DNA of 64,000 nucleotides from Allodiplogaster sudhausi (GCA_945643635.1 CALZFC010000045.1:2050001-2114000), one strand, 5' to 3'; positions 48,068 through 60,800 are shown, counted from the first letter of the stretch. Notes: generated by a model not told the origin, from the sequence alone. A program made the numbers and translations.

Positions 48068-49765
48068 CTACGGGTTCGTGTTGGGGAGATTGGAATTCGG
48101 AATTCTGTGTTTCTGGAAAACACTGGGAGTGGACGGTGGGACTCTCTGGTTTCCTCCAAACGGTTGTCGTTGAGGATTACTCTGAGGACGAGTTTGTGTA
48201 GCCAGGTGGCTGTGGTTACTTGGTACTGGTGGCTGAAGAGGGCGATGAGCAGGGCCTCGTGTTGAGTGGAGACAGATTGAAGAGTGGTGCCGTCCGCCGC
48301 ATTGTCGGCAGTTGAACCGGGAGTGGCAATTTGCTGCATTGTGATTGTTCGAGAGGCAGTTCTTGCACAGTCTCATTTGGAAAGCTGCTGTGTCCTTGTC
48401 TCTCGGTGTAGTGTAGACAGTACAACTCTCGACACTGTGGTTGCGGTTGTTGCAGAGAGGACAAGCACGGTTGGCTCGGTTGCCATTTCTCTGATTGAAT
48501 GAGCTGTCATTTCTCTGGTTGAAACAGCTGTCATTCCACTGGTTGAAAGAGGCATCTGAGTAGTAGAAAGAAGCATCTGAGTATTGGTGATAGTTGGCAG
48601 AGAGGGTGGAAGAGCCAGTAGTTAGGATTCGTTCTATTCGTTCTTCATCGACTACATCTCGTAGAAGGGACAGAACATCGAAGATTCCGACTTTCCGGGA
48701 TTCTTGATCCTTCACTACTCGAGTCTGGAGATAGAGGGGCAGGTTCGTGATGACTTGGTTAACCAAATGGTCGGGAAATTCTAGTTCTCCGGGAGGGCAT
48801 AGTTGCTGAATGATGCTGTTAAGCTTGGTGTAGAGGTGGCGAATGCTCTTTTTATCGTTACCACAGGGCTTCAGGAGTTGCAGTTGTGACATCAGAGTCT
48901 GACTCACAAGGTGTGGCTTATCGTATTCTTGTGACAGCATAAGCATAGCAAGCTCGTAATTCTTGTTGACTTGCTGAAGGCCTGATATCAGCTCTCGGGC
49001 TTCACCGGAGAGACAACTTTGGAGCAGGCTAAGCTTCATTGAGGGCTCGATTTCTAGACGGCAGATGAATGATTGGAAGGAGTCGTAGAATTCTCTCCAT
49101 CTTACGATGTCGCCAGAGAAGTGGGGCAAGCGGAGTTGGCTTGTTATGCCAGCATTGAGCATGGCTGATGCCGTGTGTCTGGGGATGTAGAGAGGGTCGT
49201 CATGAATTGGAGGCTCTGTGTGAGCATCTCTGGGAGGTTCGAAGGCAGGAAGACCATTAGTGCTCTTGGCATCATTTTGAACGGTAATCAGTCGGGAGGG
49301 AATGAGGTGACTGACTGATGATGGGACGGAGGATTGAGCTTGTCTTGAATTGACTGCGTCATTGGACTCCTCGTCTTGGATGGAAGGAATCGCGAGATTT
49401 CTCTTCTTTGCTTCATCGAGTGCCTTGTTTAGAAGGGCTTCGGTGTCCTTTAGAACCTTGTCTGCGGCCTCGATTGTGGGCTTGTAGTTGTGCTCGACTT
49501 GGAATTTGTTGAAGATCTCCTTTTCTTCATTTGAGTTGGCTGCCAGGGCTTCGAATTGTTTGTGCAGGTCTCGCAGTCTCTCCAGAGACTGGACAACATT
49601 GTTTCTGATGGGGATGCTGTCCTCGATCAGTTCCGTCAGGGATTTGTCGTCGAGGGTGGAGAGGTCAGTGGCTTGGACTGACAGAAGGTGGTGCTTGAGC
49701 ACCTCGTTCCTTCGCGAAAGGGTAGCCTTATTGCGCCCAATTGAGCGGCGAATTTGGCCGGACAT
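48068..49765 (-). pseudogene. BEL/Pao gag, open for 565 codons
   Basis: Starts MSGQIRRSIGRNKATLSRRN at 49765. The N-terminal helical/coiled-coil part is followed by a DUF1759-like region (FSGDIVRWREFYDSFQSFIC). Zinc-knuckle-like clusters include CPLCNNRNHSVESC and a CRQCGGRHHSSIC motif. It ends at a TAG (48070-48068) that is in frame with the protease downstream. The coding sequence itself looks intact. Confidence 0.9.
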
Positions 49766-49830
49766 TGGTCCTTGGATTTAAGAGATTGAGAGATTGAGTT
49801 GGGATAAGTTGGAGAGCAGAAGATTGCGTT

Positions 49831-49848
49831 CTCACGTCGTGGTCGCCA
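49831..49848 (-). promoter_or_regulatory. Primer-binding site of the BEL/Pao element
   Basis: Two bases inside the end of the 5' LTR remnant (..CTCAAACA), the minus strand reads TGGCGACCACGACGTGAG. Sites beginning TGGCGACC are usual for BEL-type elements. The tRNA was not identified. Confidence 0.7.
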
Positions 49849-49850
49849 TG

Positions 49851-50150
49851 TGTTTGAGTTTCCTCAAACTTGGGTAATTAAACCTTTATTTCCATAATTC
49901 AAGAAACAATCAAATCAAAAACTGAAAGAAATGTGTGTGTGTCTTCAAACTGTTCTTCTGACGCTTAAATATTGGTTCACCAACAAAACATAATACTTAG
50001 GGAACATTTGATTGTTGGAGAAAGTAAAGAAGCGAAACTGAATATGATTCATTGTCTGGAATTGGGAAAAGCGGAATGCGTTCAATCTTATCAAAACAAC
50101 AGAAAGAAAGGAAATAGCGTGTGAATCATTTGCGAAGCCGAAGACTAGTC
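49851..50150 (-). repeat. Truncated 5' LTR of the BEL/Pao element
   Basis: Contains the last ~300 bp of the LTR, including AATAAA-like signals. It is the inverted partner of 50555-50851, and the two can form a 300-bp hairpin. The promoter-proximal first part is absent. Confidence 0.85.
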
Positions 50151-50315
50151 ATGAGGCCTCGAATTGTTTTCTTTGCGATCAGAAATGGGCGAGAAGGCGA
50201 AAAAGGCGAATGATTCATTATAACGCCAAAGGCTAGACATGAGGCGGCTGGCTTGCTTTCTCTTTACGATCTTTTGGCTTCTTACATTTGGCGCGATTGC
50301 GCACACAATTTCAAT

Positions 50316-50851
50316 TGTCCTGCCAATTAGTTTTCGTCTCCCTCTTATCCAAGAAAGTCCAGACAATCGCCTATGAGACAATCTAAGACCCAGCTCAGAA
50401 CTTTATGAAATCCGTAATCAAAAGCTTTAGTAACTTTGTCTAATCCTTCCTCAATATTAAACTCCTCATTATTTTAATGACAATTGCGCTCATTCTCCTC
50501 CTTTGCGTAGCCAATTTAAAGAAAAATAAGCTTTTTTCCTCTTCGGAGTATGACTAGTCTTCGGCTTCGCAAATGATTCACACGCTATTTCCTTTCTTTC
50601 TGTTGTTTTGATAAGGTTGAACGCATTCCGCTTTTCCCAATTCCAGACAATGAATCATATTCAGTTTCGCTTCTTTACTTTCTCCAACAATCAAATGTTC
50701 CCTAAGTATTATGTTTTGTTGGTGAACCAATATTTAAGCGTCAGAAGAACAGTTTGAAGACACACACACATTTTTTTCAGTTTTTGATTTGATTGTTTCT
50801 TGAATTATGGAAATAAAGGTTTAATTACCCAAGTTTGAGGAAACTCAAACA
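50316..50851 (+). repeat. Full-length LTR in opposite orientation
   Basis: Runs TGTCCTGCCAATTAG ... GAAACTCAAACA, about 536 bp, the only complete LTR here. Its first part matches the 3' LTR fragment at 43120-43277 and its last part matches 49851-50150, both inverted. Confidence 0.85.
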
Positions 50852-50853
50852 CA

Positions 50854-50987
50854 GAACACGAGGCATAGGAACTTGAAACAGTGGATACACATAACAAAGC
50901 ATTCAGGCAAGTGAAATCGGGATGTTTGTTGGTCTAGTCTAAGTCCGCGGGAGGAAAATATTTGCGGCAAGTTGAGTCTCCAAGTCT
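50854..50987. repeat. 134-bp flanking duplication, right copy
   Basis: Matches 42986-43119 and continues rightward into unique sequence (ggcaagtagagaaggc). Confidence 0.95.
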
Positions 50988-52491
50988 GGCAAGTAGAGAA
51001 GGCTTTATACTGGATTTGTAGCAAGAGAAGTGAAGGTATAGAAAGTGTAAGAAAAATGGTGCGAAGAAAAGATAGAATGAGAGACAGCATGAAAGAGGCT
51101 TCTAGGATACTGAGAGAGAGCGAAAGAGAGACAGGGAGAGAGAGAGACTGAGAGAAACGGATTGAGTGAGTGAGAGACTCTGAGAGAGAGAAACTGGAAG
51201 AGCGAGAGAGAGCGAGAGAGAGAGAGAGAGAGAGAGGAAGAGAGAGACCGAGAGAGAGAGAGAGAGAGAGACCTCCTGCCAGACCCGATAATTGTCCTTT
51301 GACATGGCTGATGATGATAATAGACACAGCAGAAACTATAGACAAGAAACATGTGGCCAGGTCAATCTAGTTTATGATGTGCACGTGTAGAGTCGTCTGT
51401 GAGACAGAGAGCACAACGGAGACCAATGTAAAGAGAGAGGGGAAACGAGAGAGAGAGAGAAAGAAAGGAAGAGTGAATATTTATGTAAGAAAGAGAATAG
51501 TAATTGAGCGACTATATTATTTTAATTGAATGCTGTCGCATTGGAATACCTTATTTCATGTACGATAAATAAATAAGAGAAAGTGAATGAAAGAAAGAGT
51601 GTGATTTGAGAGAGACTGAAGAGAAGCGTGAATAGAAGACTGAGTTCACCCACCACAATCATATTTGTTATAAACAATGAAATACTTTCCATAGAATGAA
51701 GTATATTTTTAATTCTTCCATATTTCGAGTACTTATTTTTAATGGTTATCAATGTCAGCATTGAGATATTAATAGATTTAGTTCATAGCACACTCTTTCG
51801 TGTCGATAAGGTCAAAGGTACTGAAAATCTCTAATGTTAAGGTGCCAACATGGATTCGGCGGAAGACGAAAGAAAAAAAAATTCGATCAAACAAGAGAAC
51901 AAAAAGTTTATCGCCTAGGAAAAAAATAGATACATATGTACATACATATATAAAGAAAGTACATAAATGGAGAATCATTGAATAAGATGCCGAAACTATG
52001 TACATAGTATGTACATCGATTGACTCGAGTGAGAATAATCGTGCGGCTGGTCGATCGAGGAGTGGCAATCAAATGTGTAGTGAGAAATCATCTCGGAATG
52101 AGCTCGCTCATTGCACTTTCTATTTATTCGCTTTTAGAAGAAAAAATAGAGTGCATTGCTACGAACGCATTGCTATGCTGCATTTCTTCGTTCGTAGTGC
52201 AAGAAAGTCCTCTAGAGTGTACTCCTGTTGTACTTCGAGTCGTGCATTATTTCCAACTTAATTAATTTAAATAATTTTGTTTTCACTTCTTGACCTTGCA
52301 ACTGCTCAGAGGCAAGCCATTCCTACATCATTCGTTCTCGCGCGACGGTTGGCTCTTCCGTCTTCCCTCATTGCTAAATATCCCCCTATTCCGTTTGTTA
52401 TGAAATCAGAGTCCATTCAAAACTAATTGGCAGATATTTCCCTTCTGCTTCAACGTCTCAACTTTCCGATGCTTTCAGATCGACACTTTGA
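50988..52491. other. Spacer, GA-rich, no gene seen
   Basis: Includes (GA)n tracts at about 51110-51272 and 51445-51465. Serine/leucine-repeat open frames on the minus strand are microsatellite by-products. Confidence 0.5.
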
Positions 52492-53839
52492 ATGGGAGGC
52501 TTCTTCGAAAAGTTCCGCAAGGTGCGCATTAATAAATGGATTTTCTCTTAATCGAATTCAAATCATTGAAGCACTGCTCGGTCGTCTCTTATTTAGCTTG
52601 ATTTTATAACTTAACTCTCAATTACTAATTTGCGCATTGCAGAAGAATTCGGCGGGCCGCCTCCCTCCCAAGGACGAAGACAAGATCGTCACGACAGAAT
52701 TAACATACAAGGTACCAGAGAGAATCGGGAGACGAAGGAGAGGGAGGGAGAGTGGAGAGAGAGAAGAGGATGAATGAGAGAGAAAGATTGAAGATAGAGC
52801 AATGGCTGAAGTTGAGGCAACCCGCCTGGACAACCTGCGTCTGCTGAATGACGCTCTCGTGCAGGACTTCGACATTTACGCGAAAAGATTTCAGGCTAGA
52901 GCCGGTTTTAAATGGAAGGCGGTAGTGAAACTCAATGACAAAATTAACAAACATTTCCCAAATGGAATGAGTATAAGTTCAAGTTTACAAGGGCAATAAA
53001 AGTATTCTGTAATTAAAGGAGGACAGCGGAATCTGCCGCTTCTCTGGCACTCTCGTCACAGGATATCTGCATGTCATGCTGCTCTCCATCAAGGATGCTC
53101 ATGTCAGAGAGAAAGAGAGAGAGAGAGAGGGGAGACAGAGGGGAAGAGAGATTTAAAAATGCGGGGAGGGAGATAGAAAGGGGAGAAAGGGAGCAGTGCG
53201 AGAAGGGAGGCAAGGGAGGCTTGCGCAAGAAAGGATGATCTAGAGAAAGAGAGAGAGAAAGGTCCCCTTCGTGTTCAGTACAAAGCGATGCTCCGCCTGG
53301 CCGTCAAGACCTACACCGAGCTCTCCCAGTACCAGCGTGTCCTCTTCATTGCGCTCAACGAAGATGTTTGGCAAAAACATTTTCGAAGTGTATTTGTTTC
53401 CTCACAGTCTCGATCATAAGCGAAGAAATTGAATGAGCGTAAAAGGATCTTCACAGTTGCATCCTCCCTGGTCGCAGGTGCTGAATCCGCTGCGCAACTG
53501 GCGTCACGGCGAGTACGCGTACATCAGCGGAGAGAGGGACCAGCTGCTCGCTGTCGTCGAGAGGCGCAAGAAGCAGCATGTCGAGGATCCAAAGTCAGAC
53601 AACTTATTGATCCAAAAATGTCTCTCAGATTCATCGACCATACCCATTTTAGGAGCTTATGTACATACATATGTAAATGCTAATCTTTTTTCCGTATCGC
53701 ATCTATTATTCATTCTGCAAGAGGTTCTTCTGCTTTTGGCTATGTTTTCTCAATTCCCACTTTCTTCTCTCCATATTTGACTCTCAAACGTAGAACTCCG
53801 AAATACAGCCAAAATGGTACAAACTACTCAAAGATCTAG
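52492..53839 (+). CDS. BAR-like helical protein (about 178 aa)
   Basis: Exons 52492-52521, 52643-52711, 52817-52921, 53019-53102, 53279-53365, 53478-53593 and 53794-53839. They total 537 bp and phases close. The start MGGFFEKFRK follows 'gctttcag', a likely trans-splice acceptor. The region TRLDNLRLLNDALVQDFDIY and, later, VLNPLRNWRHGEYAYISGER followed by ERRKKQ resembles the BAR-domain pattern of amphiphysin/endophilin proteins, in which 'PLRxW/F..G....I..ER' starts the third helix. BAR dimers bind curved membranes. At 178 residues it is short for a full BAR domain (usually 200-240). Exon 4 (EDSGICRFSGTLVTGYLHVM) is atypical and the least certain. Confidence 0.55.
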
Positions 53840-54420
53840 TTTCTACACATTTCCTGTGAACTACGTGCCGTTTCACAAGTTTTCAATTTTCGGCCACATC
53901 ATATGTAGGTCAAAGCTAAGAAGAGAGACTGGTGAAATCGCTGATAAATGTCTACTTAAATGCGTCAGTCCGATTGATTGAGACAATGCACTATTTTTCT
54001 CTCTCTCTCTCTCTCTCTCTCGCTCTGTTTCTATCCACCTCTTTGTCCATGTTGCTATTTCTTCCTCCTTCTTTCTCTTACCCTCCCGATCATCCTCCAG
54101 CCTCTCCATTTCTGACAATGAGCATCCCTTTCATGATGACTTTTAACCGTGCTTTCCGCAGTATAAAACCCCAAAGACATCCATTAACATGCACTACCAC
54201 AAATTTTTTTTCCAATTTCTACATTTGAACCACTTATTGTTAGGTCAAACACGCTGTTTTTATGAAATAAATCGATTTTAATCTGCTCGTCAATTGTTCT
54301 CTTCATCAGCATTGAATATTCGCTTTATTCGGAATTTTTTTTTATGCCGAATCTGCATATATTGGAAGTAATATTATTGGAATTTTCAACATTTTTGCCG
54401 TCCTTTCCTAGAAAATAGAG
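53840..54420. other. Spacer between the BAR-like gene and GST copy 4
   Basis: Contains a (CT)n run at about 54000-54022; otherwise AT-rich. No gene seen. Confidence 0.5.
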
Positions 54421-54825
54421 ATGCCAACGTACAAGCTGCTCTACTTTGACATTCGCTTCCTTGGCAAAGTTGCCCGCCAGCTTCTCTTTCTGGCTGACCA
54501 CCCCTTCCAGGATAGTCGGTTTTCGTTCCAGGAATGGCCAAACCACAAAAGAGGTTTGCTCTAAGAAATATGTAACCATGAAGTCAGAGAAGAGAAAACG
54601 CTTCTGAAAGTTGTTATTTTGTTTGTCTAGCTTTTCATTCCTCTCCTTCGTCAAACTGTGTTTAATCAAAGGTGATTTTTATCTTAAATATATTTCATTA
54701 GAAAAATTTGTGCAATATGTGCAAGTGTTCAAAATCTCCGTTAGGTCAATTGCCGGTCCTCGTGGTGGACGGCCAGCAGCTGCCGCAGTCGTGGGCGATC
54801 GCACGTTTCCTCGTCAGAAAATATG
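54421..54825 (+). pseudogene. Glutathione S-transferase copy 4, truncated after exon 2
   Basis: Exon 1 (54421-54553, 133 bp) has the family start MPTYKLLYFDIRFLGKVARQ with the catalytic Tyr. Exon 2 (54733-54825, 93 bp, [20 protein letters not shown]) has exactly the family length, but the two bases before it are AA instead of AG, so its acceptor is lost. Exons 3-5 are absent. Within about 50 bp of the exon 2 donor the sequence turns into the satellite array. It lies on the opposite strand to the other three copies. Confidence 0.85.
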
Positions 54826-54873
54826 GTTCAGATCATAGATTGGTTAGTCATTCTTTTTCCACAGGTTGTGTGT

Positions 54874-57800
54874 AAGGCACGGATAAAATTGGAATTTAGA
54901 AATTCGTTGCCTGCCCTCTGGCCTGTAGGGCACGATGCATAGCACGGCGTAGGGCACGGTGCAGGGCACGGTGCAGGGCACGGTGCAGGGCGCAGGGGCC
55001 TGGAATTCGGATAAAATTATTCTAAAATTGGAATTTAGAAATTCGTTGCCTGCTTTCTGGGCCGCAGGGCACGATGCACAGCACGGCGCAGGGCACGGTG
55101 CAGGGCACGGCGCACGGCACGTTGCAAGGCGCGGGGGCCTGAAATTCGGATAAAATTTTTCTAAAATTGGAATTTAGAAATTCGTTGCCTGCTTTCTGGC
55201 CTGCAGGGCACGATGCGCAGCACGGTGCATAGCACGTTGCTGGGCCCGTGGATCTGAACGGAATTCGGATAAAATTATTCTAAAATTGGAATTTAGAAAT
55301 TCGTTGCCTGCTTTCTGGCCTGCAGGGCACGATGCACAGCACGGCGCAGGGCACGGAGCAGGGCATGGTGCAGGGCACGGTGCAAGGCACGGTGCACGGC
55401 ACGGTGCACGGCACGGTGCACGGCACGGTGCACGGCACGGTGCAGGGCACGGTGCACGGCACAGTGCACGGCACGGTGCACGGCACGGTGCAGGGCACCG
55501 ATAAAATTGGAATTTAGAAATTCGTTGCCTGCCCTCTGGCATGCATGGCACCGTTAGGCAGCATAATTTAGAAATTCGTTGCCTGCTCTCTTACGTGCAT
55601 GGCACCATTGAGCAGCTATATTTACGGACGTCCTGTATTTATTCAAAATTGGAATATAGAGATTCGTTTTTTTATGGTGCCCGGCACGGTGCAGGGCACG
55701 GTGCACGGCACGTTGCAGGGCACGGGGGCCTGGAATTTGGATAAAATTATTCTAAAATTGGAATTTAGTAATTCGTTGCCTGCTTTCTGGCCTGCAGGGC
55801 ACGATGCACAGCACGGCGCAGGGCACGGCGCACGGCACGTTGCAGGGCGCGGGGGCCTGGAATTCGGATAAAATTTTTCTAAAATTGGAATTTAGAAATT
55901 CGTTGTCTTTCTTATTGGTGCCCGGCGCCCTGCAACGTGCCGTGCACGGTGCCCTGCACCGTGCCCTGCACCGTGCCGGGCACCAATAAAAAAGACAACG
56001 GATTTCTAAATTCCAATTTTAAATAAATACAGGACGTCCGTAAATATAGCTGCTGGTGCCATGCACGTAAGAGAGCAGGCAACGAGTTTCTAAATTATAG
56101 CTGCCCAATGGTGCCATGCATGCCAGAGGGCAGGCAACGAATTTCTAAATTCCAATTTTATCCGTGCCCTGCACCGTGCCCTGCACCGTGCCGTGCACCG
56201 TGCCCTGCACCGTGAACTACGCCGTGCTATGCATCGTGCAATACAGGCCAGAGAGCAGGCAACGAATTTCTAAATTCCAATTTTATCCGTGCCTTGCACC
56301 GTGCTCTGCACCGTGCCCTGCACAGTGCCCTGCACCCTGCCCTGCACCCTGCCCTGTACCGTGCCCTGCACCGTGCCGGGCACCAATAAAAAAGACAACG
56401 AATTTCTAAATTCCAATTTTAAATAAATACAGGACGTCCGTAAATATAGCTGCTGCTCAATGATGCCATGCACGTAAGAGAGCAGGCAACGAATTTCTAA
56501 ATTATAGCTGCCCAATGGTGCCATGCATGCCAGAGGGCAGGCAACGAATTTCTAAATTCCAATTTTATCCGTGCCCTGCACCGTGCCGTGCACCGTGCCC
56601 TGCACCGTGCCCTACGCCGTGCTATGCATCGTGCCCTACAGGCCAGAGAGCAGGCAACGAATTTCTAAATTCCAATTTTAGAATAATTTTATCCGAATTC
56701 CAGGCACCTGCGCCCTGCAACGTGCCGTGCGCCGTGCCGTGCACTGTGCCCTGCACCGTGCCCTGCACCGTTCCCTGCAGGCCAGACAGCAGGCAGGTGG
56801 CGAGGCGCGGGGGCCTGGAATTCGGATAAAATTATTCTAAAATTGGAATTTGTTGCCTGCTCTCTCGCCTGCATAGCACGATGCACAGCACGGTGCAGGG
56901 CACGGTGCACGGCACGTTGCAGGGCGCGGGGGCCTGGAATTCGGATAAAATTGGAATTTAGACATTTGTTGCCTGCCCTTTGACATGCATGGCACCATTG
57001 GGCAGCTATAATTTAGAAATTCGTTGCCTGCTCTCTTACGCGCATGGCACCATTGAGCAGCTATATTTACGGACGTCCTATATTTATTTAAAATTGGAAT
57101 TTAGAAATTCGTTGCCTTTTTTTATTTGTGCCCGGCACGGTGCAGGGCAAGGTGCACGGCACGGTGCACGGCACGTTGCAGGGCGTGGGGGCCTGGAATT
57201 CGGATAAAATTATTCTAAAATTGGAATTAAGAAATTCGTTGCCTGCTTTCTGGCCTGCAGGGCATGGTGCACGGCACGGTGCACGGCACGGTGCTGGGCC
57301 CGGGATCTGAACGGAATTCGGATAAAATTATCCTGCTTTCTGGCCTGCAGGGCACGATGCGCAGCACGGCGCAGGGCACGGGGTGCAGGGCACGGTACAG
57401 GGCAGGGTGCAGGGCACGGTACAGGGCAGGGTGCAGGGCACGGTGCAGGGCACGGTGCAGGGCACGGTGTAGGGCATGGTGCATGGCACGGTGCAGGGCA
57501 CGGTGCAGGGCATGGTGCAGGGCACGGTGCAGGGCAAGGTGCCGTTCACGGTGCAAGGCACGGTGCAGGGCATGGTGCAGGGCACGGTGCACGGCACGTT
57601 GCAGGGCGCAGGGGCCTGGAATTCGGATAAAATTATTCTAAAATTGGAATTTAGAAATTCGTTGCCTGCTTTCTGGCCTGCAGGGAACGATGCACAGCAC
57701 GGCGCAGGGCACGGTGCAGGGCATGGTGCAGGGCACGGTGCAGGGCGCAGGGGCCTGGAATTCGGATAAAATTATTCTAAAATTGGAATTTAGAAATTCA

Positions 57801-60800
57801 TTGCCTGCTCTCTGGCCTGCAGGGAACGGTGCAGGGCACGGTGCAGGGCACAGTGCACGGCACGGCGCACGGCACGTTGCAGGGCGCGGGGGCCTGAAAT
57901 TCGGAAGAAATTATTCTAAAATTGGAATTTAGAAATTCGTTGCCTGCTTTCTGGCCTGCAGGGCACGATGCACAGCACGGCGAAGGGCACGGTGCAGGGC
58001 ATGCTGCAGGACACGGTGCAGGGCACGGTGCAGGGCACGGTGCATGGCACGGTGCAGGGCACGGTGCATGGCATGGTGCAGGGCACGGTGCATGGCATGG
58101 TGCAGGGCACGGTGCAGGGCACGGTGCAGGGCACGGTGCAGGGCACGGTGCAGGGCACGGTGTAGGGCATGGTGCATGGCACGGTGCAGGGCACGGTGCA
58201 GGGCATGGTGCAGGGCACGGTGCAGGGCAAGGTGCCGTTCACGGTGCAAGCACGGTGCAGGGCATGGTGCAGGGCACGGTGCACGGCACGTTGCAGGGCG
58301 CAAGGGCCTGGAATTCGGATAAAATTATTCTATAATTGGAATTTAGAAATTCGTTGCCTGCTTTCTGGCCTGCATAGAACGGTGCAGGGCACGGTGCAGG
58401 GCACGGTGCAGGGCATGGTGCAGGGCACGGTGCAGGGCGCGGGGCCCTGGAATTCGGATAAAATTTTTCTAAAATTGGAATTTAGAAATTCGTTGCTTGC
58501 TCTCTGGCCTGCAGGGCACGATGCACAGCACGGCGCAGGGCACGGAGCAGGGCATGGTGCAGGGCACGGAGAAAATTGGAATTTAGAAATTCTTTTCCGA
58601 ATTCCAGGCCCCCGCGCCCTGCATCGTGCCCTGCACCATGCCATGCACCGTGCCCTGCACCGTGCCCTGCAGCGTGCCCTGCACCATGCCCTGCACCATG
58701 CCCTGCGTACCGTGCCCTGCACCCTGCCCTGTACCGTGCCCTGCACCGTGCCCTGCACCGTGAATTGCACCGTGCCCTGCGCCGTGCTCCGCATCGTGCC
58801 CTGCAGGCCAGAAAGCAGGCAACGAATTTCTTAATTCCAATTTTAGAATAATTTTATCCGAATTCCAGGCCCCCACGCCCTGCAACGTGCCGTGCACCGT
58901 GCCGTGCACCTTGCCCTGCACCGTGCCGGGCACCAATAAAAAAGGCAACGAATTTCCAAATTCCAAAATTCTAAAATTATTCTAAAATTTGAATTTAGAA
59001 ATTCGTTGCCTGCTTTCTGGCCTGGGCACGGTGCAGGGCATGGTGCAGAGCACGGTGCAGGGCACCGTGCACGGCACGTTGCAGGGCGCAGGGGCCTGGA
59101 ATTCGGATAAAATTATTCTAAAATTAGAATTTAGAAATTCGTTGCCTGCTTTCTGGCCTGCAGGGCACGGTGCAGGGCACGGTGCAGGGCACGGTGCAGG
59201 GCACGGTGCAGGGCACGGTGCAGGGCACGGTGCAGGACATGGTGCAGGGCACGGTGCAGGGCACGGTGCAGGGCACGGTGCAGGGCACGGTGCAGGGCAC
59301 GGTGCAGGGCATGGTGCAGAGCACGGTGCACGGAACGGTGCAGGGCACGGATAAAATTGGAATTTAGAAATTCGTTGCCTGCCCTCTGGCATGCATTGCA
59401 ACATTGGGCAGCTATAATTTAGAAATTCGTTGCCTGCTCTCTGGCGTGCATGGCGCCATTGAGCAGCTATTTTTACAGACGTCCTGTATTTATTTGCCCT
59501 GCAAAAAGCGCAGGGCACGGCGAAGGGCACGGTGCAGGGCACGGTGCAGGGCATGGTGCAGGGCACGGTGCAGCTCACGGTGCAGGGCACCGTGCCCTGC
59601 ACCATGCCCTGCACCGTGCCCTTCGCCGTGCTGTGCATCGTGCCCTGCAGGCCAGAGAGCAGGCAACGAATTTCCAATTTTAGAATAATTTCTTCCGAAT
59701 TCCAGGCCCCCGCGCTTTGCAACGTGCCGTGCACGGTGCCCTGCATCGTGCTCTGCACCATGCCCTGCACCGTGCCCTGCGCCGTGCCCTGCACCGTGCC
59801 CTGCGCCGTGCCCTGCACCGTGCCCTGCACCGTGCCCTGCACCGTGCCCTTCGCCGTGCTGTGCATCGTGCCCTGCAGGCCAGAGAGCAGTCAACGAATT
59901 TCCAATTTTAGAATAATTTCTTCCGAATTCCAGGCCCCCGCGCCCTGCAACGTGCCGTGCACGGTGCCCTGCACCGTGCTCTGCACCATGCCCTGCACCG
60001 TGCCCTGCACCGTGCCCTGCACCGTGCCCTGCACCGTGCCTTGCACCGTGCCCTGCACCGTGCCGTGCACCGTGCCTTTCACCGTGCCCTGCACCGCGCC
60101 CTGCACCGCGCCCTGCACCATGCCCTGCTCCGTGCCCTGCGCCGTGCTGTGCATCGTGCCCTGCAGGCCAGAGAGCAGGCAACGAATTTCTAAATTCCAA
60201 TTTTAGAATAATTTCTTCCGAATTCCAAGCCCCCGCGCCCTGCAATGTGCAGTGCACCGTGCCCTGCACCGTGCCCTGCACCGTGCTGTGCATCGTGCCC
60301 TGCAGGCCAGAAAGCAGGCAACGAATTTCTTAATTCCAATTTTAGAATAATTTTATCCGAATTCCAGGCCCCCACGCCCTGCAACGTGACTTGCACCGTG
60401 CCGTGCACCTTGCCCTGCACCGTGCCGGGCACCAATAAAAAAGGCAACGAATTTCTAAATTCCAATTTTAAATAAATATAGGACGTCCGTAAATATAGCT
60501 GCCCAATGGTGCCATGCATGCCAGAGGGCAGGCAACAAATGTCTAAATTCCAATTTTATCCGAATTCCAGGCCCCCGCGCCCTGCAACGTGCCGTGCACC
60601 GTGCCCTGCACCGTGCTGTGCATCGTGCCCTGCAGGCAAGAGAGCAGGCAACAAATTCCAATTTTAGAATAATTTTATCCGATTCCAGGCCCCCGCGCCT
60701 CGTAACCTGCTGTGCACCGTGCCGTGCACCGTGCCCTGCACCGTTCCCTGCTCCGTGCTGTGCATCGTGCCCTGCAGGCCAAAGAGCAGGCAACGAATTT

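Larger units (their letters stand above)
43120..50851 (-). mobile_element. Degenerate BEL/Pao-type LTR retrotransposon
   Basis: The internal region, read on the minus strand, has the BEL/Pao order: coiled-coil/DUF1759-like gag, zinc knuckles, aspartic protease, reverse transcriptase, RNase H, zinc-binding and integrase domains, and a DUF5641-like tail. The primer-binding site follows the 5' LTR remnant at about 49848. The LTRs are incomplete: 43120-43277 is only the first ~158 bp of the 3' LTR; 49851-50150 is only the last ~300 bp of the 5' LTR; a complete LTR of about 536 bp lies in the opposite orientation at 50316-50851. At least two in-frame stops and about five frame changes show it is dead. 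Confidence 0.9.

Noticed and set aside
52802..52999. Start of the BAR-like protein at the ATG at 52802
   Set aside because: The upstream exons starting at 52492 join in phase to an acceptor at 52816, and the first ATG lies beside a trans-splice-like site.
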